64,000 nucleotides of DNA. Origin: Bacteroides_E sp964522975 (GTDB lineage: Bacteria; Bacteroidota; Bacteroidia; Bacteroidales; Bacteroidaceae). Of the stretch, positions 33,548 to 42,495 are shown piece by piece (the first letter of the stretch is position 1; every line of letters starts with the position of its first letter). The DNA lies in the NCBI GenBank assembly GCA_964522975.1, contig CAZFXK010000001.1:1-64000 (forward strand), given 5' to 3'. The translations under genes were made by a program, and so were the position numbers. Under the pieces are notes generated by a model. It saw only the letters and a list, made by a program, of their open reading frames with translations. It was not told the origin of the DNA and ran no database searches.

Positions 33548-35464
33548 ATGAAAGCCCGATTAATCCTTCTATTGATTTTTTTTGTCGCTTGTATCTCAAT
33601 GACGAAAGCCTCTTATCCACAGTCCGACTCTTTTCAGGGTTATGAAATTACAGATAAAGGTGCGTGGTGTTGGTTTGCCGATTCAAGAGCTTTACATTAT
33701 GAAAATAAAGCACAGGAAATAAATGCTACTTTCATAGGCTATATTGATGTTGAGGGTGCCATTAAAGCAACTCAATATAATCATCATACCGGAGAACGAA
33801 GTGAAATTCTTATACGTTCTTGTTTTCAGCCGGATGATCATAATAATCCCACCTTCCTGGCATTGTCGGATGGACGCATTATGATATTCTATTCAAGGCA
33901 TACTGATGAGCCTTGTTTTTATTATAGGATAAGTAAAAAGCCCGGAGACATAACCACTTTAGGTAAAGAGATGAAACTGAATACTCAACATAATACAACT
34001 TATCCATCTCCTTTCATCTTATCCGATGATCCTCATCATATCTATTTATGTTGGCGGGGAATCAATTGGCATCCCACCATTGCCCGTTTAACCATGCCCA
34101 ATTCAGAAGACGAAGTAGCGTTTGATTGGGGGCCTAAACAGATTGTACAGTCAACAGCTGCACGGCCGTATGCAAAATATAATACAAATGGAAAGGATAA
34201 GATCTATTTAACTTATACTACAGGGCATCCGGATAATGAAGTTGTAAATTATGTCTATTTTAATTACATAGATATTACCGATTTTTCTTTAAGGGATGTA
34301 ACCGGTAAACGACTTTCTTTTCTTGATAAAGAGATTCACTCAGTTAGTGCAACAGAGGTGTATGTAAAAAAACAAAGAGAAGCTGTAGTTGATGCTTCAC
34401 CTTATCGGAATTGGATTTGGCAAGTTGAAATGGATAAGGAAGAGAATCCCATCATTGCAATGGTTAGAATAACAGAAGATAAGAAATCTCACGACTATTT
34501 TCACGTTCAATGGACAGGGGAAAGATGGAGGAAAACCTTTTTAGCTAATGCGGGAGGAGCTTTTCATCAAACGCCGGGATTGGAAGCGTGTTATAGTGGA
34601 GGAATGGCTATTGACAGTAAAAACCCTTATGTTGTATATGGCTCTGTCCCCAGAAAAGGTAAGTATGGTACTATGTATGAAATTGTGAAATATACCATTG
34701 ATAAACAAAATAAAGTAGAAAGTAGGCCTATAACGCATCATTCGCAAAAGAATAATGTTCGTCCCTTTGTTATACCCAATGCTTCTGAAGACTCTCTGCG
34801 CCTGTTATGGATGCACGGGGATTATTACGATTGGATAGTCAGTGAAGTCAGACCTCAGGGTTATCCTACTGCTATCCATTCGGAAAAGAAGATGAATATT
34901 ATAAATGCAAATAGGGATAAGAATGGAATAAGAGAAGAAGCTTTTATTCCCTCCTTGAAGTGGCTTGGTGAAAAAAAGACTGAAGATGAATCTATACATT
35001 TCACCACTCAAACCTACGCAAAAGCGGAAACGAATGATTTAACAACCTTTACAATTGTATTGTCTCCTTTTATGTCCGGCAATGAACACGGAGTGCTTTT
35101 TTCTTTTGACGGATTGACTTGTGGAGTAAGTGGGGGCTTGTTTTCTAAACCTTATTTAACTGTAAATAAGGTAATGCATCAAAGTGGAAATGTATTAGGA
35201 ACCTCTGCTATATGGAAGCAAAGCCCAAGAAGCACGAATGGGGAATGGTATTTGCCCACCCTGTATGATTCCTTTTCTTATGTTTTGACTTATGCAAAAG
35301 GTGAATTGAGAACTTATGTAAATGGTTTAGTTGATCAATATATGGAGATTAATCAACTAACATTGAAAGATTTGATTTTAGGTGGTTTTGATGGATACCT
35401 TAAAGAATTCTTTATTTATGATAGGGTGTTGAATCAAGACGAGATAAAGATTCTATCTAAATAA
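33548..35464 (+). CDS. Secreted BNR-repeat protein with C-terminal LamG-like module
   Basis: A 638-residue protein with a signal peptide (about residues 1-22). The main domain (about 28-420) is a BNR_4-type propeller: GAWCWFADSRALHYENK, then DGRIMIFYSRHTDEP, and CWRGINWHPTIARL. This domain is found in polysaccharide lyases and hydrolases of PULs. The C-terminal part (about 450-635) ends in FDGYLKEFFIYDRVLNQDEIK, the usual end of a Laminin_G_3 (concanavalin-like) module. A carbohydrate-active role is likely; substrate and chemistry are unknown. It is divergent from the barrel gene. Confidence 0.82.
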   Translation: MKARLILLLIFFVACISMTKASYPQSDSFQGYEITDKGAWCWFADSRALHYENKAQEINATFIGYIDVEGAIKATQYNHHTGERSEILIRSCFQPDDHNNPTFLALSDGRIMIFYSRHTDEPCFYYRISKKPGDITTLGKEMKLNTQHNTTYPSPFILSDDPHHIYLCWRGINWHPTIARLTMPNSEDEVAFDWGPKQIVQSTAARPYAKYNTNGKDKIYLTYTTGHPDNEVVNYVYFNYIDITDFSLRDVTGKRLSFLDKEIHSVSATEVYVKKQREAVVDASPYRNWIWQVEMDKEENPIIAMVRITEDKKSHDYFHVQWTGERWRKTFLANAGGAFHQTPGLEACYSGGMAIDSKNPYVVYGSVPRKGKYGTMYEIVKYTIDKQNKVESRPITHHSQKNNVRPFVIPNASEDSLRLLWMHGDYYDWIVSEVRPQGYPTAIHSEKKMNIINANRDKNGIREEAFIPSLKWLGEKKTEDESIHFTTQTYAKAETNDLTTFTIVLSPFMSGNEHGVLFSFDGLTCGVSGGLFSKPYLTVNKVMHQSGNVLGTSAIWKQSPRSTNGEWYLPTLYDSFSYVLTYAKGELRTYVNGLVDQYMEINQLTLKDLILGGFDGYLKEFFIYDRVLNQDEIKILSK

Positions 35465-35466
35465 AA

Positions 35467-36003
35467 TCAGTCAAATACCACTAAATCGACTTGAATGTCA
35501 AAGTCTTCAACGGGTAGTTGTTCAACGTGTTGAAAAGGAAAGCAAACTCCCACTTTCAGCCCCTTTAATTGAGGAAGCAGACGATCGTAATACCCTCCAC
35601 CTCTTCCTAACCTATTTCCTCTTTTGTCATAAGCTACAGCCGGAACAATTATAAAATCGATTTTATCCCAATCTGTAAAATTTTCTCCCGTTGGCTCCTG
35701 AATGCCAAAAACTCCGGAAGCTAAGTTGCGTTTGTCATAACTACGCAAAACCAGTCGATCCCCTTTTACAACAGGAAGAAGAATCTGTTTTTGGTTACTC
35801 CATTTTTCTATGAATTCGTGAGTATTCACCTCATCCGGTAAGGAGTGATACACAAGAAGAGTTTGGCTCTTTTGAAAAGAGGGAAATAGCTCAATACGGT
35901 TCCAGATTACTTTGGAAAGTTTGAGCTTTTCCTCTTTAGAATATTTCTTTTTCTCTGCTGATATCTGCTTACGCAATCTCTTTTTCTGTTCTTCCGGCTT
36001 CAT
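35467..36003 (-). CDS. 5-formyltetrahydrofolate cyclo-ligase
   Basis: Converts 5-formyl-THF to 5,10-methenyl-THF with ATP. The 178 residues start MKPEEQKKRLRKQI and carry the conserved LVYHSLPDEVNTHEF, then the C-terminal RLGRGGGYYDRLLPQL, the ATP/substrate loop. An in-frame ATG at 36030 would add nine residues but lies deeper inside the upstream gene. With the 36003 start the two genes still overlap by 35 bp, so translational coupling to the S41 protease gene is likely. Confidence 0.92.
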   Translation of the reverse strand: MKPEEQKKRLRKQISAEKKKYSKEEKLKLSKVIWNRIELFPSFQKSQTLLVYHSLPDEVNTHEFIEKWSNQKQILLPVVKGDRLVLRSYDKRNLASGVFGIQEPTGENFTDWDKIDFIIVPAVAYDKRGNRLGRGGGYYDRLLPQLKGLKVGVCFPFQHVEQLPVEDFDIQVDLVVFD

Positions 36004-37660
36004 TATGTAATGTATCAACCTTTCCTTCAAGGGTAGTGGGAGCTACCGGAATTGATTCTCCGGATTCTAAGATCTCCACGGCTTTCTTTACAGTAGGATC
36101 ATCGTAGTTAAAGTATTTCACAAACTCTTCAACCCCTAAGATGTTGTAAATGATGTTGCCATATAAGTTTTTTTCTAATAGCTTATAGGAACGTCTAATG
36201 AGGATATTTCTACGTTTAACCCCTTTCTCATCCGCAAAAGTGATAAATTCTTGTAGTATTTGCTGTTTCTTCAGATAATCTTCCAACTCGTGAAAGTACT
36301 TAAACTGAGATAATGTTTCACGGTTTTTGTCGGAATATTGAAAGCTGAACTCAATGGTTAGTCTATTTTTTAAGACTTCAGTAAGGTAAGAAGAGGAACC
36401 TATGGTGTCTTGTGGGACAAAAATGTCCGGCATGATTCCGCCACCCCCATAAACAGGTCGTCCTTTTGTGGTATAAAACACTTCCGACTCGTCTAGCTTT
36501 ATACTATCTCTTGAGAAAAATTCTCCTTGTTGAAAACGGCTTAATAAGTCTAATTGATATTCTGCATCTCTTCCATTTTGATAGGGCCGTTGAATGCTTC
36601 TGCCTGAAGGAGTGAAATAGCGAGCAACCGTTAATCGAAGGCCGGAACCATCACTAAACCCGATGGGCTGTTGCACCAATCCTTTTCCAAAAGTTCTCCG
36701 CCCAACAATATATCCTCTATCGTTGTCTTGAATGGCACCTGCGAAAATCTCACTGGCAGAGGCAGATCCTTCATCAACTAAAACAACTACAGGCACACGT
36801 TGACAACTGCCTGTTCCATCTGCATATTCATCTATACGGGGAAATTTCCTTCCGTCCGCATAGACTATTAGTCTTCCTTGTTCCAAAAACTCATTAGCAG
36901 CACGTATGGCCGAATCCATAAGTCCTCCCGTATTCCCTCTTAGATCAATGATCAATCCTTTATTTTTCAAATGATTTAATTTGGCAATGGAACTTAATAA
37001 TTCAACATGCGTTGTTTTTCCAAATTTTGAAATTTGAATATAACCCCATGCATCATTAATCATATAGGCAGCATCAATTGTGTGTTGAGGAATATCATCA
37101 CGAATAATAGAAAAGTGTATCAGGTCTTCTTCGGTACGTCTTTTAATGCCTACTGTTACTTCCGTTCCCTTAGGTCCTTTCAACGTTTTCATTGCTCTTT
37201 CGTTATTCAACTCTTTTCCAACAAAAAGAGAGTCGTTAACCGTAACGATGCGATCTCCAGGTAAAATTCCTACCTTTTCTGATGGCCCTCCTTGTATTAC
37301 ACTATTAATGTGTATGGTGTCGTTCTGAATGGTAAAAGCAACTCCTATTCCACTAAAGCTAGCTTCTAGTTCGGAATTAATCGCTTCTAAATCTTTGGCA
37401 GGGATATAGGTGGAATGTGGATCAAGTTCTGCTAAGATATTGGGTAGAGCCTCTTCTGCTATTTTATCTATGTTAACGGAGTCAACATATTGTTCTTCAA
37501 CTACACGTAAAAGAGCATTGATTTTATTTGTACTTGTTTTAAAAATCCCCATCTGCTTTCCTGCAGATCGTTTGGCGTAAAAATTTCCAATGAAAACACC
37601 CATTATCACACTAATGGCAATAATAATGGGGATAAAACGAGAGCTCTTGTTTGACTTCAT
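35969..37660 (-). CDS. C-terminal processing peptidase, S41 family
   Basis: A 563-residue periplasmic protease anchored by an N-terminal TM helix (about residues 10-27). A PDZ domain lies at about 95-180 (GIGVAFTIQNDTIHINSVIQ). The S41 catalytic core contains the nucleophile Ser in DEGSASASEIFAG and the Lys general base in RRTFGKGLVQQ. A C-terminal helical extension of about 150 residues follows. It resembles Bacteroidales CtpA-like proteins. It is part of a minus-strand operon with dCMP deaminase upstream (34 bp gap) and overlaps the cyclo-ligase gene. Confidence 0.93.
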   Translation of the reverse strand: MKSNKSSRFIPIIIAISVIMGVFIGNFYAKRSAGKQMGIFKTSTNKINALLRVVEEQYVDSVNIDKIAEEALPNILAELDPHSTYIPAKDLEAINSELEASFSGIGVAFTIQNDTIHINSVIQGGPSEKVGILPGDRIVTVNDSLFVGKELNNERAMKTLKGPKGTEVTVGIKRRTEEDLIHFSIIRDDIPQHTIDAAYMINDAWGYIQISKFGKTTHVELLSSIAKLNHLKNKGLIIDLRGNTGGLMDSAIRAANEFLEQGRLIVYADGRKFPRIDEYADGTGSCQRVPVVVLVDEGSASASEIFAGAIQDNDRGYIVGRRTFGKGLVQQPIGFSDGSGLRLTVARYFTPSGRSIQRPYQNGRDAEYQLDLLSRFQQGEFFSRDSIKLDESEVFYTTKGRPVYGGGGIMPDIFVPQDTIGSSSYLTEVLKNRLTIEFSFQYSDKNRETLSQFKYFHELEDYLKKQQILQEFITFADEKGVKRRNILIRRSYKLLEKNLYGNIIYNILGVEEFVKYFNYDDPTVKKAVEILESGESIPVAPTTLEGKVDTLHNEAGRTEKEIA

Positions 37661-37694
37661 ATATTGTTCTCTATTTCTATTATGCTAAAAAAGA

Positions 37695-38135
37695 CTATAA
37701 TTCTTCTCTATTCAAAAAAATAACTTCAATGTTTGCTCTTTCTAATAGCTTTATGCCATCATCCAGACGATATTGTTCTCCATAAACTACTCTTTTTATT
37801 CCGGCTTGTATGATCAGTTTAGAACACTCAATGCAAGGAGCAGCCGTAACATAAAGAGTTGCTCCATCACTGCTATTATTTGAACGTGCGATTTTAGTGA
37901 TGGCATTAGCTTCTGCGTGAAGAACATAGGGTTTTGTTTTGTGGTCTTCATCCTCACATATGTTTTCAAATCCCGAGGGAGTTCCATTATAGCCGTCCGA
38001 TATAATCATTTTGTCTTTTACGATGAGAGCTCCAACTTTTCTTCGAATGCAATACGAATTCTCACCCCATATGGTTGCCATTCGCATATAGCGTGAATCT
38101 AGTGCTTGTTGCTTGTCAATTTCTTCTTTTTTCAT
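37695..38135 (-). CDS. Deoxycytidylate (dCMP) deaminase family protein
   Basis: Likely deaminates dCMP to dUMP for dTMP synthesis. The 146 residues show the zinc-dependent deaminase motif HAEANAI with the catalytic Glu and the second zinc motif PCIECSKLIIQAG. IVKDKMIISDGYNGTPSGFEN matches the dCMP deaminase/ComEB branch. The start codon overlaps the stop of the upstream lipoprotein gene (TAATG), indicating coupled translation. Confidence 0.92.
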   Translation of the reverse strand: MKKEEIDKQQALDSRYMRMATIWGENSYCIRRKVGALIVKDKMIISDGYNGTPSGFENICEDEDHKTKPYVLHAEANAITKIARSNNSSDGATLYVTAAPCIECSKLIIQAGIKRVVYGEQYRLDDGIKLLERANIEVIFLNREEL

Positions 38136-38650
38136 TATTCGTGTGATACGGTAAAAGACATCTGTTTAAATAATTCTCCTTCTTTGAAATCTAAATGCAG
38201 ATTATTTGTGTCGCTATGGCTGCTATAGGAAATAACATCCTTCATGGCATTCACAAAGGCTTTGGCTAAAACATCATTGTCAGACCCTTTTGTTTCAAAT
38301 GAGGTGATGGTTATTTTTCTGCTATCGGCATTACAAGACCATTTTCCGGTAAAAGTAGAAATATATCCTACGCCTGTGAAAGTTCCTATAATGATGTTAT
38401 CTTCTTGTGCCCCATCAAATCTAACTGTAAATCCTTTTTCATTCTTTTTTCTTAGCGATTCCTCAAAAGCTTTTTCATCGGGTTTTCCATCTTTATCTAC
38501 CCAATAGCTTCTGTCCTCTCTTCCGGAATGATAAATGGCATTCAGTTTCCATGTTTTGCCTGTAAATATGGCAATAACATCATCCGAGTCATTGCAGGCT
38601 GCTAACGTAAAGATCATCAGCAGTAAAAGTACTCTATTTTTCATTTTCAT
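38135..38650 (-). CDS. Small lipoprotein, DUF4847-like
   Basis: A 171-residue predicted lipoprotein (lipobox LAAC, Cys19). The rest is a compact beta-rich domain containing FTGKTWKLNAIYH, then FTGKWSCNADSRKITITSF, resembling lipocalin-like META/DUF4847 proteins of Bacteroidales. The function is unknown. It overlaps the M3 peptidase gene by 17 bp upstream and dCMP deaminase by 1 bp downstream. This gene order is, as far as I recall, conserved in Bacteroides. Confidence 0.8.
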   Translation of the reverse strand: MKMKNRVLLLLMIFTLAACNDSDDVIAIFTGKTWKLNAIYHSGREDRSYWVDKDGKPDEKAFEESLRKKNEKGFTVRFDGAQEDNIIIGTFTGVGYISTFTGKWSCNADSRKITITSFETKGSDNDVLAKAFVNAMKDVISYSSHSDTNNLHLDFKEGELFKQMSFTVSHE

Positions 38651-40742
38651 TTTTTATGCCATTACGTATTAAAAGTGCATCAATGGTAGGTTCTTGTCCT
38701 CTAAAACGTTTGTAAAGAATCATAGGATGTTCGGTTCCTCCTTTTGATAAAATGTTTGTTCTGAATGATTCAGCCACTTCTTGATTGAATATGCCTTTTT
38801 CTTTGAACAGAGAGAATGCATCCGCATCTAATACTTCAGACCATTTATAGCCATAATATCCTGCGGCATACCCTCCGGCAAAGATGTGAGAGAATTGAAC
38901 GCTCATACAGGCTTCTTCTAATTCAGGAAGTAATTGTGTTTCTACCCAAGCTTCCTTTTCAAAGGTTTTTACATCGCCATTATAAGGCTCTTCTAAAGTA
39001 TACCAAGCCATATCCAGAAATCCAAAACTCAGTTGGCGTAAGCAAGCGTATGCTACATTGAAATTTGACGAATCAATGATTTTTTGAATCAATTCATCCG
39101 GGATTAGTTTTCCGGTTTTATAGTGAGTGGCAAACGTGCTTAAAAATTCCTTCGTGGTAGCAAAATTTTCCATCAGCTGTGAAGGTAATTCCACGAAGTC
39201 CCGATATACACTGGTTCCACTTAAACTTTCAAAAGTTGAATTAGCAAACATACCATGCAGTGCATGTCCAAATTCGTGTAAAAAAGTGTTCACTTCATCA
39301 AAAGTGAGTAATGCTGGTTGATTGGCCGTGGGTTTGGTGAAGTTCATTACCAAAGTAATATGAGGGCGACTATTTTCTTGGGTATCTAAGTCAATCCACT
39401 GCCCCTTGAAACTACTCATCCAAGCTCCGGCTCTTTTTCCTTCGCGAGGATGAAAATCGGTATATAACACAGCCAGAAATGAACCCTCTTTATCGTATAC
39501 TTCATACGCATAAACATCAGGATGGTAAACCGGAATGTTCTTATTCTCTTTAAATGTTGTGCCGTAAAGTTTGGTTGCTAATCCGAAAACTCCACTTTTT
39601 ACCTTACTTAATTCAAAGTAAGGACGTAACATTTCGTCGTTCAAATCAAACTTCTCTTTTTTGAGTTTATTGGCGTAATAACTCCAGTCCCAAGGCATCA
39701 ATACAAAATTTGTATTTTGTTCTTTAAATGCAAAATGTTCTACCTCGCTTACTTCTTGTAACGCAGTAGGCTTATACGCTTTGAGTAATTGATTTAATAA
39801 GTTATAAACATTTTCACTATTATCAGCCATTCTTTTCTCCAAGCGATAGGCAGCATAATTAGGATAACCTAACAGATTGGCTAACTCAAGGTTCAGGTTG
39901 GCTATTTCACGTACAATGGGTTCGTTGTTTTGTCCGTTATCGTGAGTGCAGATTGTATTATAAGCTCTATATAAATCTTCACGTAATTCTCTGCAAGCTG
40001 AGTTTTCCATAAAGGGACGATAACTTGGAGCTTGTAAGGTAAAAACCCATCCTTCAATCCCTTTTTCTTTTGCTGTTTCTGCAGCAGCATCTATGATGTT
40101 GCTTGGTAAGCCTTTCAGTTGGTCTTTGTCTGTTATAACAAACTGATAATCGTTTGTTTCTTTCAGGTTATTTTCGCTGAATTGTAGAGATAGAATACTT
40201 AACTGTTTGGTTATTTCACGATATCTTTCTTTTTCTTTTCCTTTTAAGTTTGCTCCACTGCGGACAAAACTGTCATAAGTGTTTTCAAGAAGTTTTTCTT
40301 CTTCTAAATTCAGATTTAAATGTTCTTTTTCTTGGTAAACAGTGGCTATTCGTTTAAAAAGATCTTTATTTAAGCTTATGTTGTTACTATGATCGCTTAA
40401 CAGGGGAATAACATTTTGTGCTATGGCTTGTAGTTCGTCATTTGTTTCGGCACTTCTTAAATTTGAAAATACAGTAACCACTCGGTCTAATAAACCTCCT
40501 GATTTTTCAAAAGGGATGATTGTGTTCTCAAAGGTGGGCTTTTCTGTGTTGTTGATAATGGACTCTATTTCTTGCTGTTGTTGTTGAATACCCTCTTTAA
40601 TTGCAGGTTCGAAATGTTCATTTTTAATTAAATTAAATGGAACGGTGCCATAAGGGGTATTATACTTTTCGAAGAAAGGGTTTTGTGCATTTACTATACT
40701 CATTGTAAAAAGAATAGTTAATATGAATATTAATTTACGCAT
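38634..40742 (-). CDS. dcp: M3-family metallopeptidase (peptidyl-dipeptidase Dcp-like)
   Basis: A 702-residue zinc peptidase with a signal peptide (about residues 1-19, ending VNAQ), so periplasmic. The HExxH motif is in TFLHEFGHALHGMF, with the third ligand Glu in the following helix (ESLSGTSVYRDFVELPSQLMENFA). The C-terminal HIFAGGYAAGYYGYKWSEVLDADAF is typical of the Dcp/oligopeptidase A subfamily. It probably cleaves dipeptides from peptide C-termini. It heads the operon that runs to the cyclo-ligase gene. Confidence 0.94.
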   Translation of the reverse strand: MRKLIFILTILFTMSIVNAQNPFFEKYNTPYGTVPFNLIKNEHFEPAIKEGIQQQQQEIESIINNTEKPTFENTIIPFEKSGGLLDRVVTVFSNLRSAETNDELQAIAQNVIPLLSDHSNNISLNKDLFKRIATVYQEKEHLNLNLEEEKLLENTYDSFVRSGANLKGKEKERYREITKQLSILSLQFSENNLKETNDYQFVITDKDQLKGLPSNIIDAAAETAKEKGIEGWVFTLQAPSYRPFMENSACRELREDLYRAYNTICTHDNGQNNEPIVREIANLNLELANLLGYPNYAAYRLEKRMADNSENVYNLLNQLLKAYKPTALQEVSEVEHFAFKEQNTNFVLMPWDWSYYANKLKKEKFDLNDEMLRPYFELSKVKSGVFGLATKLYGTTFKENKNIPVYHPDVYAYEVYDKEGSFLAVLYTDFHPREGKRAGAWMSSFKGQWIDLDTQENSRPHITLVMNFTKPTANQPALLTFDEVNTFLHEFGHALHGMFANSTFESLSGTSVYRDFVELPSQLMENFATTKEFLSTFATHYKTGKLIPDELIQKIIDSSNFNVAYACLRQLSFGFLDMAWYTLEEPYNGDVKTFEKEAWVETQLLPELEEACMSVQFSHIFAGGYAAGYYGYKWSEVLDADAFSLFKEKGIFNQEVAESFRTNILSKGGTEHPMILYKRFRGQEPTIDALLIRNGIKNENEK

Positions 40743-40830
40743 AGCTATTAAAACTTAAGTTTACCTGTAAAGTTCGGAAAAAAATAGGGGATTCCCTTAA
40801 TGAATAAGGCCAAATTAATAAAGAATATAA

Positions 40831-40860
40831 AAAAAGAGGATGCATTAACATCCTCTTTTT
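40831..40860. terminator. gapA terminator
   Basis: Perfect stem AAAAAGAGGATG / CATCCTCTTTTT with a 6-nt loop. It begins 29 bp after the gapA stop (minus strand). T-runs on both strands make it usable in both directions. Confidence 0.88.
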
Positions 40861-40888
40861 CTATTCAGTAAATAATTTGAATCTCAAA

Positions 40889-41896
40889 TTATTTGTTGTA
40901 TTCAGCCATATGAGCAATTAAATCTAATACTTTATTAGAATAACCTATTTCGTTATCATACCAAGCAACAACTTTAACAAAAGTGTCAGTTAAAGCAATA
41001 CCTGCTTTAGCATCGAAGATAGAAGTACGAGCATCACCTAGGAAATCAGAAGAAACAACAGCATCTTCAGTATAACCTAAAATTCCTTTCAATTCACCTT
41101 CTGAAGCTTCTTTCATTACTGAACAAATGTCGTCATAAGAAGCAGGTTTAGCTAAGTTAACGGTTAAGTCAACTACAGAAACGTCAAGAGTAGGAACACG
41201 CATAGACATACCGGTTAGTTTTCCGTTCAATGCAGGAATAACTTTACCAACAGCTTTAGCTGCACCTGTTGATGAAGGTATGATATTACCGGAAGCTGCA
41301 CGTCCACCTCTCCAGTCTTTCATTGAAGGACCATCAACCGTTTTTTGAGTAGCAGTTGTAGCGTGAACAGTAGTCATTAAACCATCAGTAATACCAAATT
41401 TATCGTGTAATACTTTAGCCAAAGGAGCTAAACAGTTAGTAGTACAAGATGCGTTAGAAACAAATTGTTGTCCGGCATAGGTTTTTTCATTAACACCACA
41501 CACAAACATAGGGGTATCATCTTTAGAAGGTGCAGACATTACAACATATTTAGCACCTGCATCAACGTGAGCTTGAGCTTTTTCTTTAGTCAAGAAGAAT
41601 CCTGTTGATTCAACAACGTATTCTGCACCAATAGCGTCCCATTTCAAGTTAGCTGGATCTTTTTCTGCAGTTATACGAACTGGTTTACCATTAACGATTA
41701 ATTGGTTGTTGTCAGCATCAACTTCAATTGTACCATCAAATTGACCGTGCATAGTATCATATTTTAGCATGTAAGCTAAATAGTCTACAGGAAGAAGGTC
41801 GTTTATACCTACAATTTGGATGTCATCTCTTGTTTGAGCTGCGCGGAACACAAAACGTCCGATACGGCCGAATCCATTAATACCTACTTTAATCAT
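40889..41896 (-). CDS. gapA: Glyceraldehyde-3-phosphate dehydrogenase, type I
   Basis: Glycolytic and gluconeogenic enzyme. The 335 residues begin with the NAD motif IKVGINGFGRIGRFVFRAA. The catalytic Cys is in SNASCTTNCLAPLAKVL and the partner His in MTTVHATTATQ. The C-terminus has WYDNEIGYSNKVLDL. Standard length. Monocistronic, with its own terminator and a -7 element TATTTTTG (41982-41989, minus strand). Confidence 0.97.
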   Translation of the reverse strand: MIKVGINGFGRIGRFVFRAAQTRDDIQIVGINDLLPVDYLAYMLKYDTMHGQFDGTIEVDADNNQLIVNGKPVRITAEKDPANLKWDAIGAEYVVESTGFFLTKEKAQAHVDAGAKYVVMSAPSKDDTPMFVCGVNEKTYAGQQFVSNASCTTNCLAPLAKVLHDKFGITDGLMTTVHATTATQKTVDGPSMKDWRGGRAASGNIIPSSTGAAKAVGKVIPALNGKLTGMSMRVPTLDVSVVDLTVNLAKPASYDDICSVMKEASEGELKGILGYTEDAVVSSDFLGDARTSIFDAKAGIALTDTFVKVVAWYDNEIGYSNKVLDLIAHMAEYNK

Positions 41897-41981
41897 TTTG
41901 TTTTAATTTTTTTAAGGATTTTGTAATATATTGTTTAATATAAAGTTTTATCATTAAATACTTTACATCCTAAACGTGATG

Positions 41982-42008
41982 CAAAAATACAGAAATATTT
42001 TATATTTG
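41982..42008. promoter_or_regulatory. Divergent -7 elements for gapA and mscL
   Basis: On the minus strand, TATTTTTG (41982-41989) fits the gapA -7 element. On the plus strand, TATATTTG (42001-42008) fits the mscL -7 element. Neither has a clear -33 TTTG at the ideal distance, so these are tentative. Confidence 0.4.
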
Positions 42009-42039
42009 CACATTATTTGATAGTTAATATATTAATCTT

Positions 42040-42468
42040 ATGGGTAAAAGTTCATTTATAAAAGAATTTAAAGAGTTCGCCATGCGAGGCAATGTTGTCG
42101 ATATGGCGGTGGGTGTGATTATAGGAGGTGCTTTTGGTAAAATTGTATCTTCTTTAGTTTCAGATGTGATAATGCCTCCCATTGGTCTGTTGGTTGGGGG
42201 TGTGAAATTCACAGATCTGGAGTGGGTATTGAAGCCCGCTATTATTGAAGACGGGGTTGAAGCAGTGGCAGCTGTTACCTTGAATTATGGCACTTTTTTG
42301 CAAAATATTTTCGACTTTTTAATCATCGCTTTTTCCATTTTTCTTTTCATTAAACTCATCAATAAGTTTAAGACTAAAGAGGAGGAGGCACCTAAAGCAC
42401 CACCGGCTCCTTCAACAGAAGAGGTGTTACTAACGGAGATTAGAGATTTATTAAAGGAGAAGAAGTAA
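42040..42468 (+). CDS. mscL: Large-conductance mechanosensitive channel
   Basis: Inner-membrane tension-gated channel that releases solutes on osmotic downshock. The 142 residues begin MGKSSFIKEFKEFAMRGNVVD, with TM1 as VVDMAVGVIIGGAFGKIVSSLV (pore constriction). TM2 is near residues 85-107 (FLQNIFDFLIIAFSIFLFIKLI), and a charged helical C-terminus follows. It lies 27 bp upstream of guaA. Confidence 0.95.
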   Translation: MGKSSFIKEFKEFAMRGNVVDMAVGVIIGGAFGKIVSSLVSDVIMPPIGLLVGGVKFTDLEWVLKPAIIEDGVEAVAAVTLNYGTFLQNIFDFLIIAFSIFLFIKLINKFKTKEEEAPKAPPAPSTEEVLLTEIRDLLKEKK

Positions 42469-42495
42469 CTTTTATTCATAAAAAAAAATAATCCT

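Noticed and set aside
33421..33645. Plus-strand frame overlapping the start of the BNR-repeat gene
   Set aside because: It overlaps the signal-peptide coding region in another frame, and the product is low-complexity with no family match.
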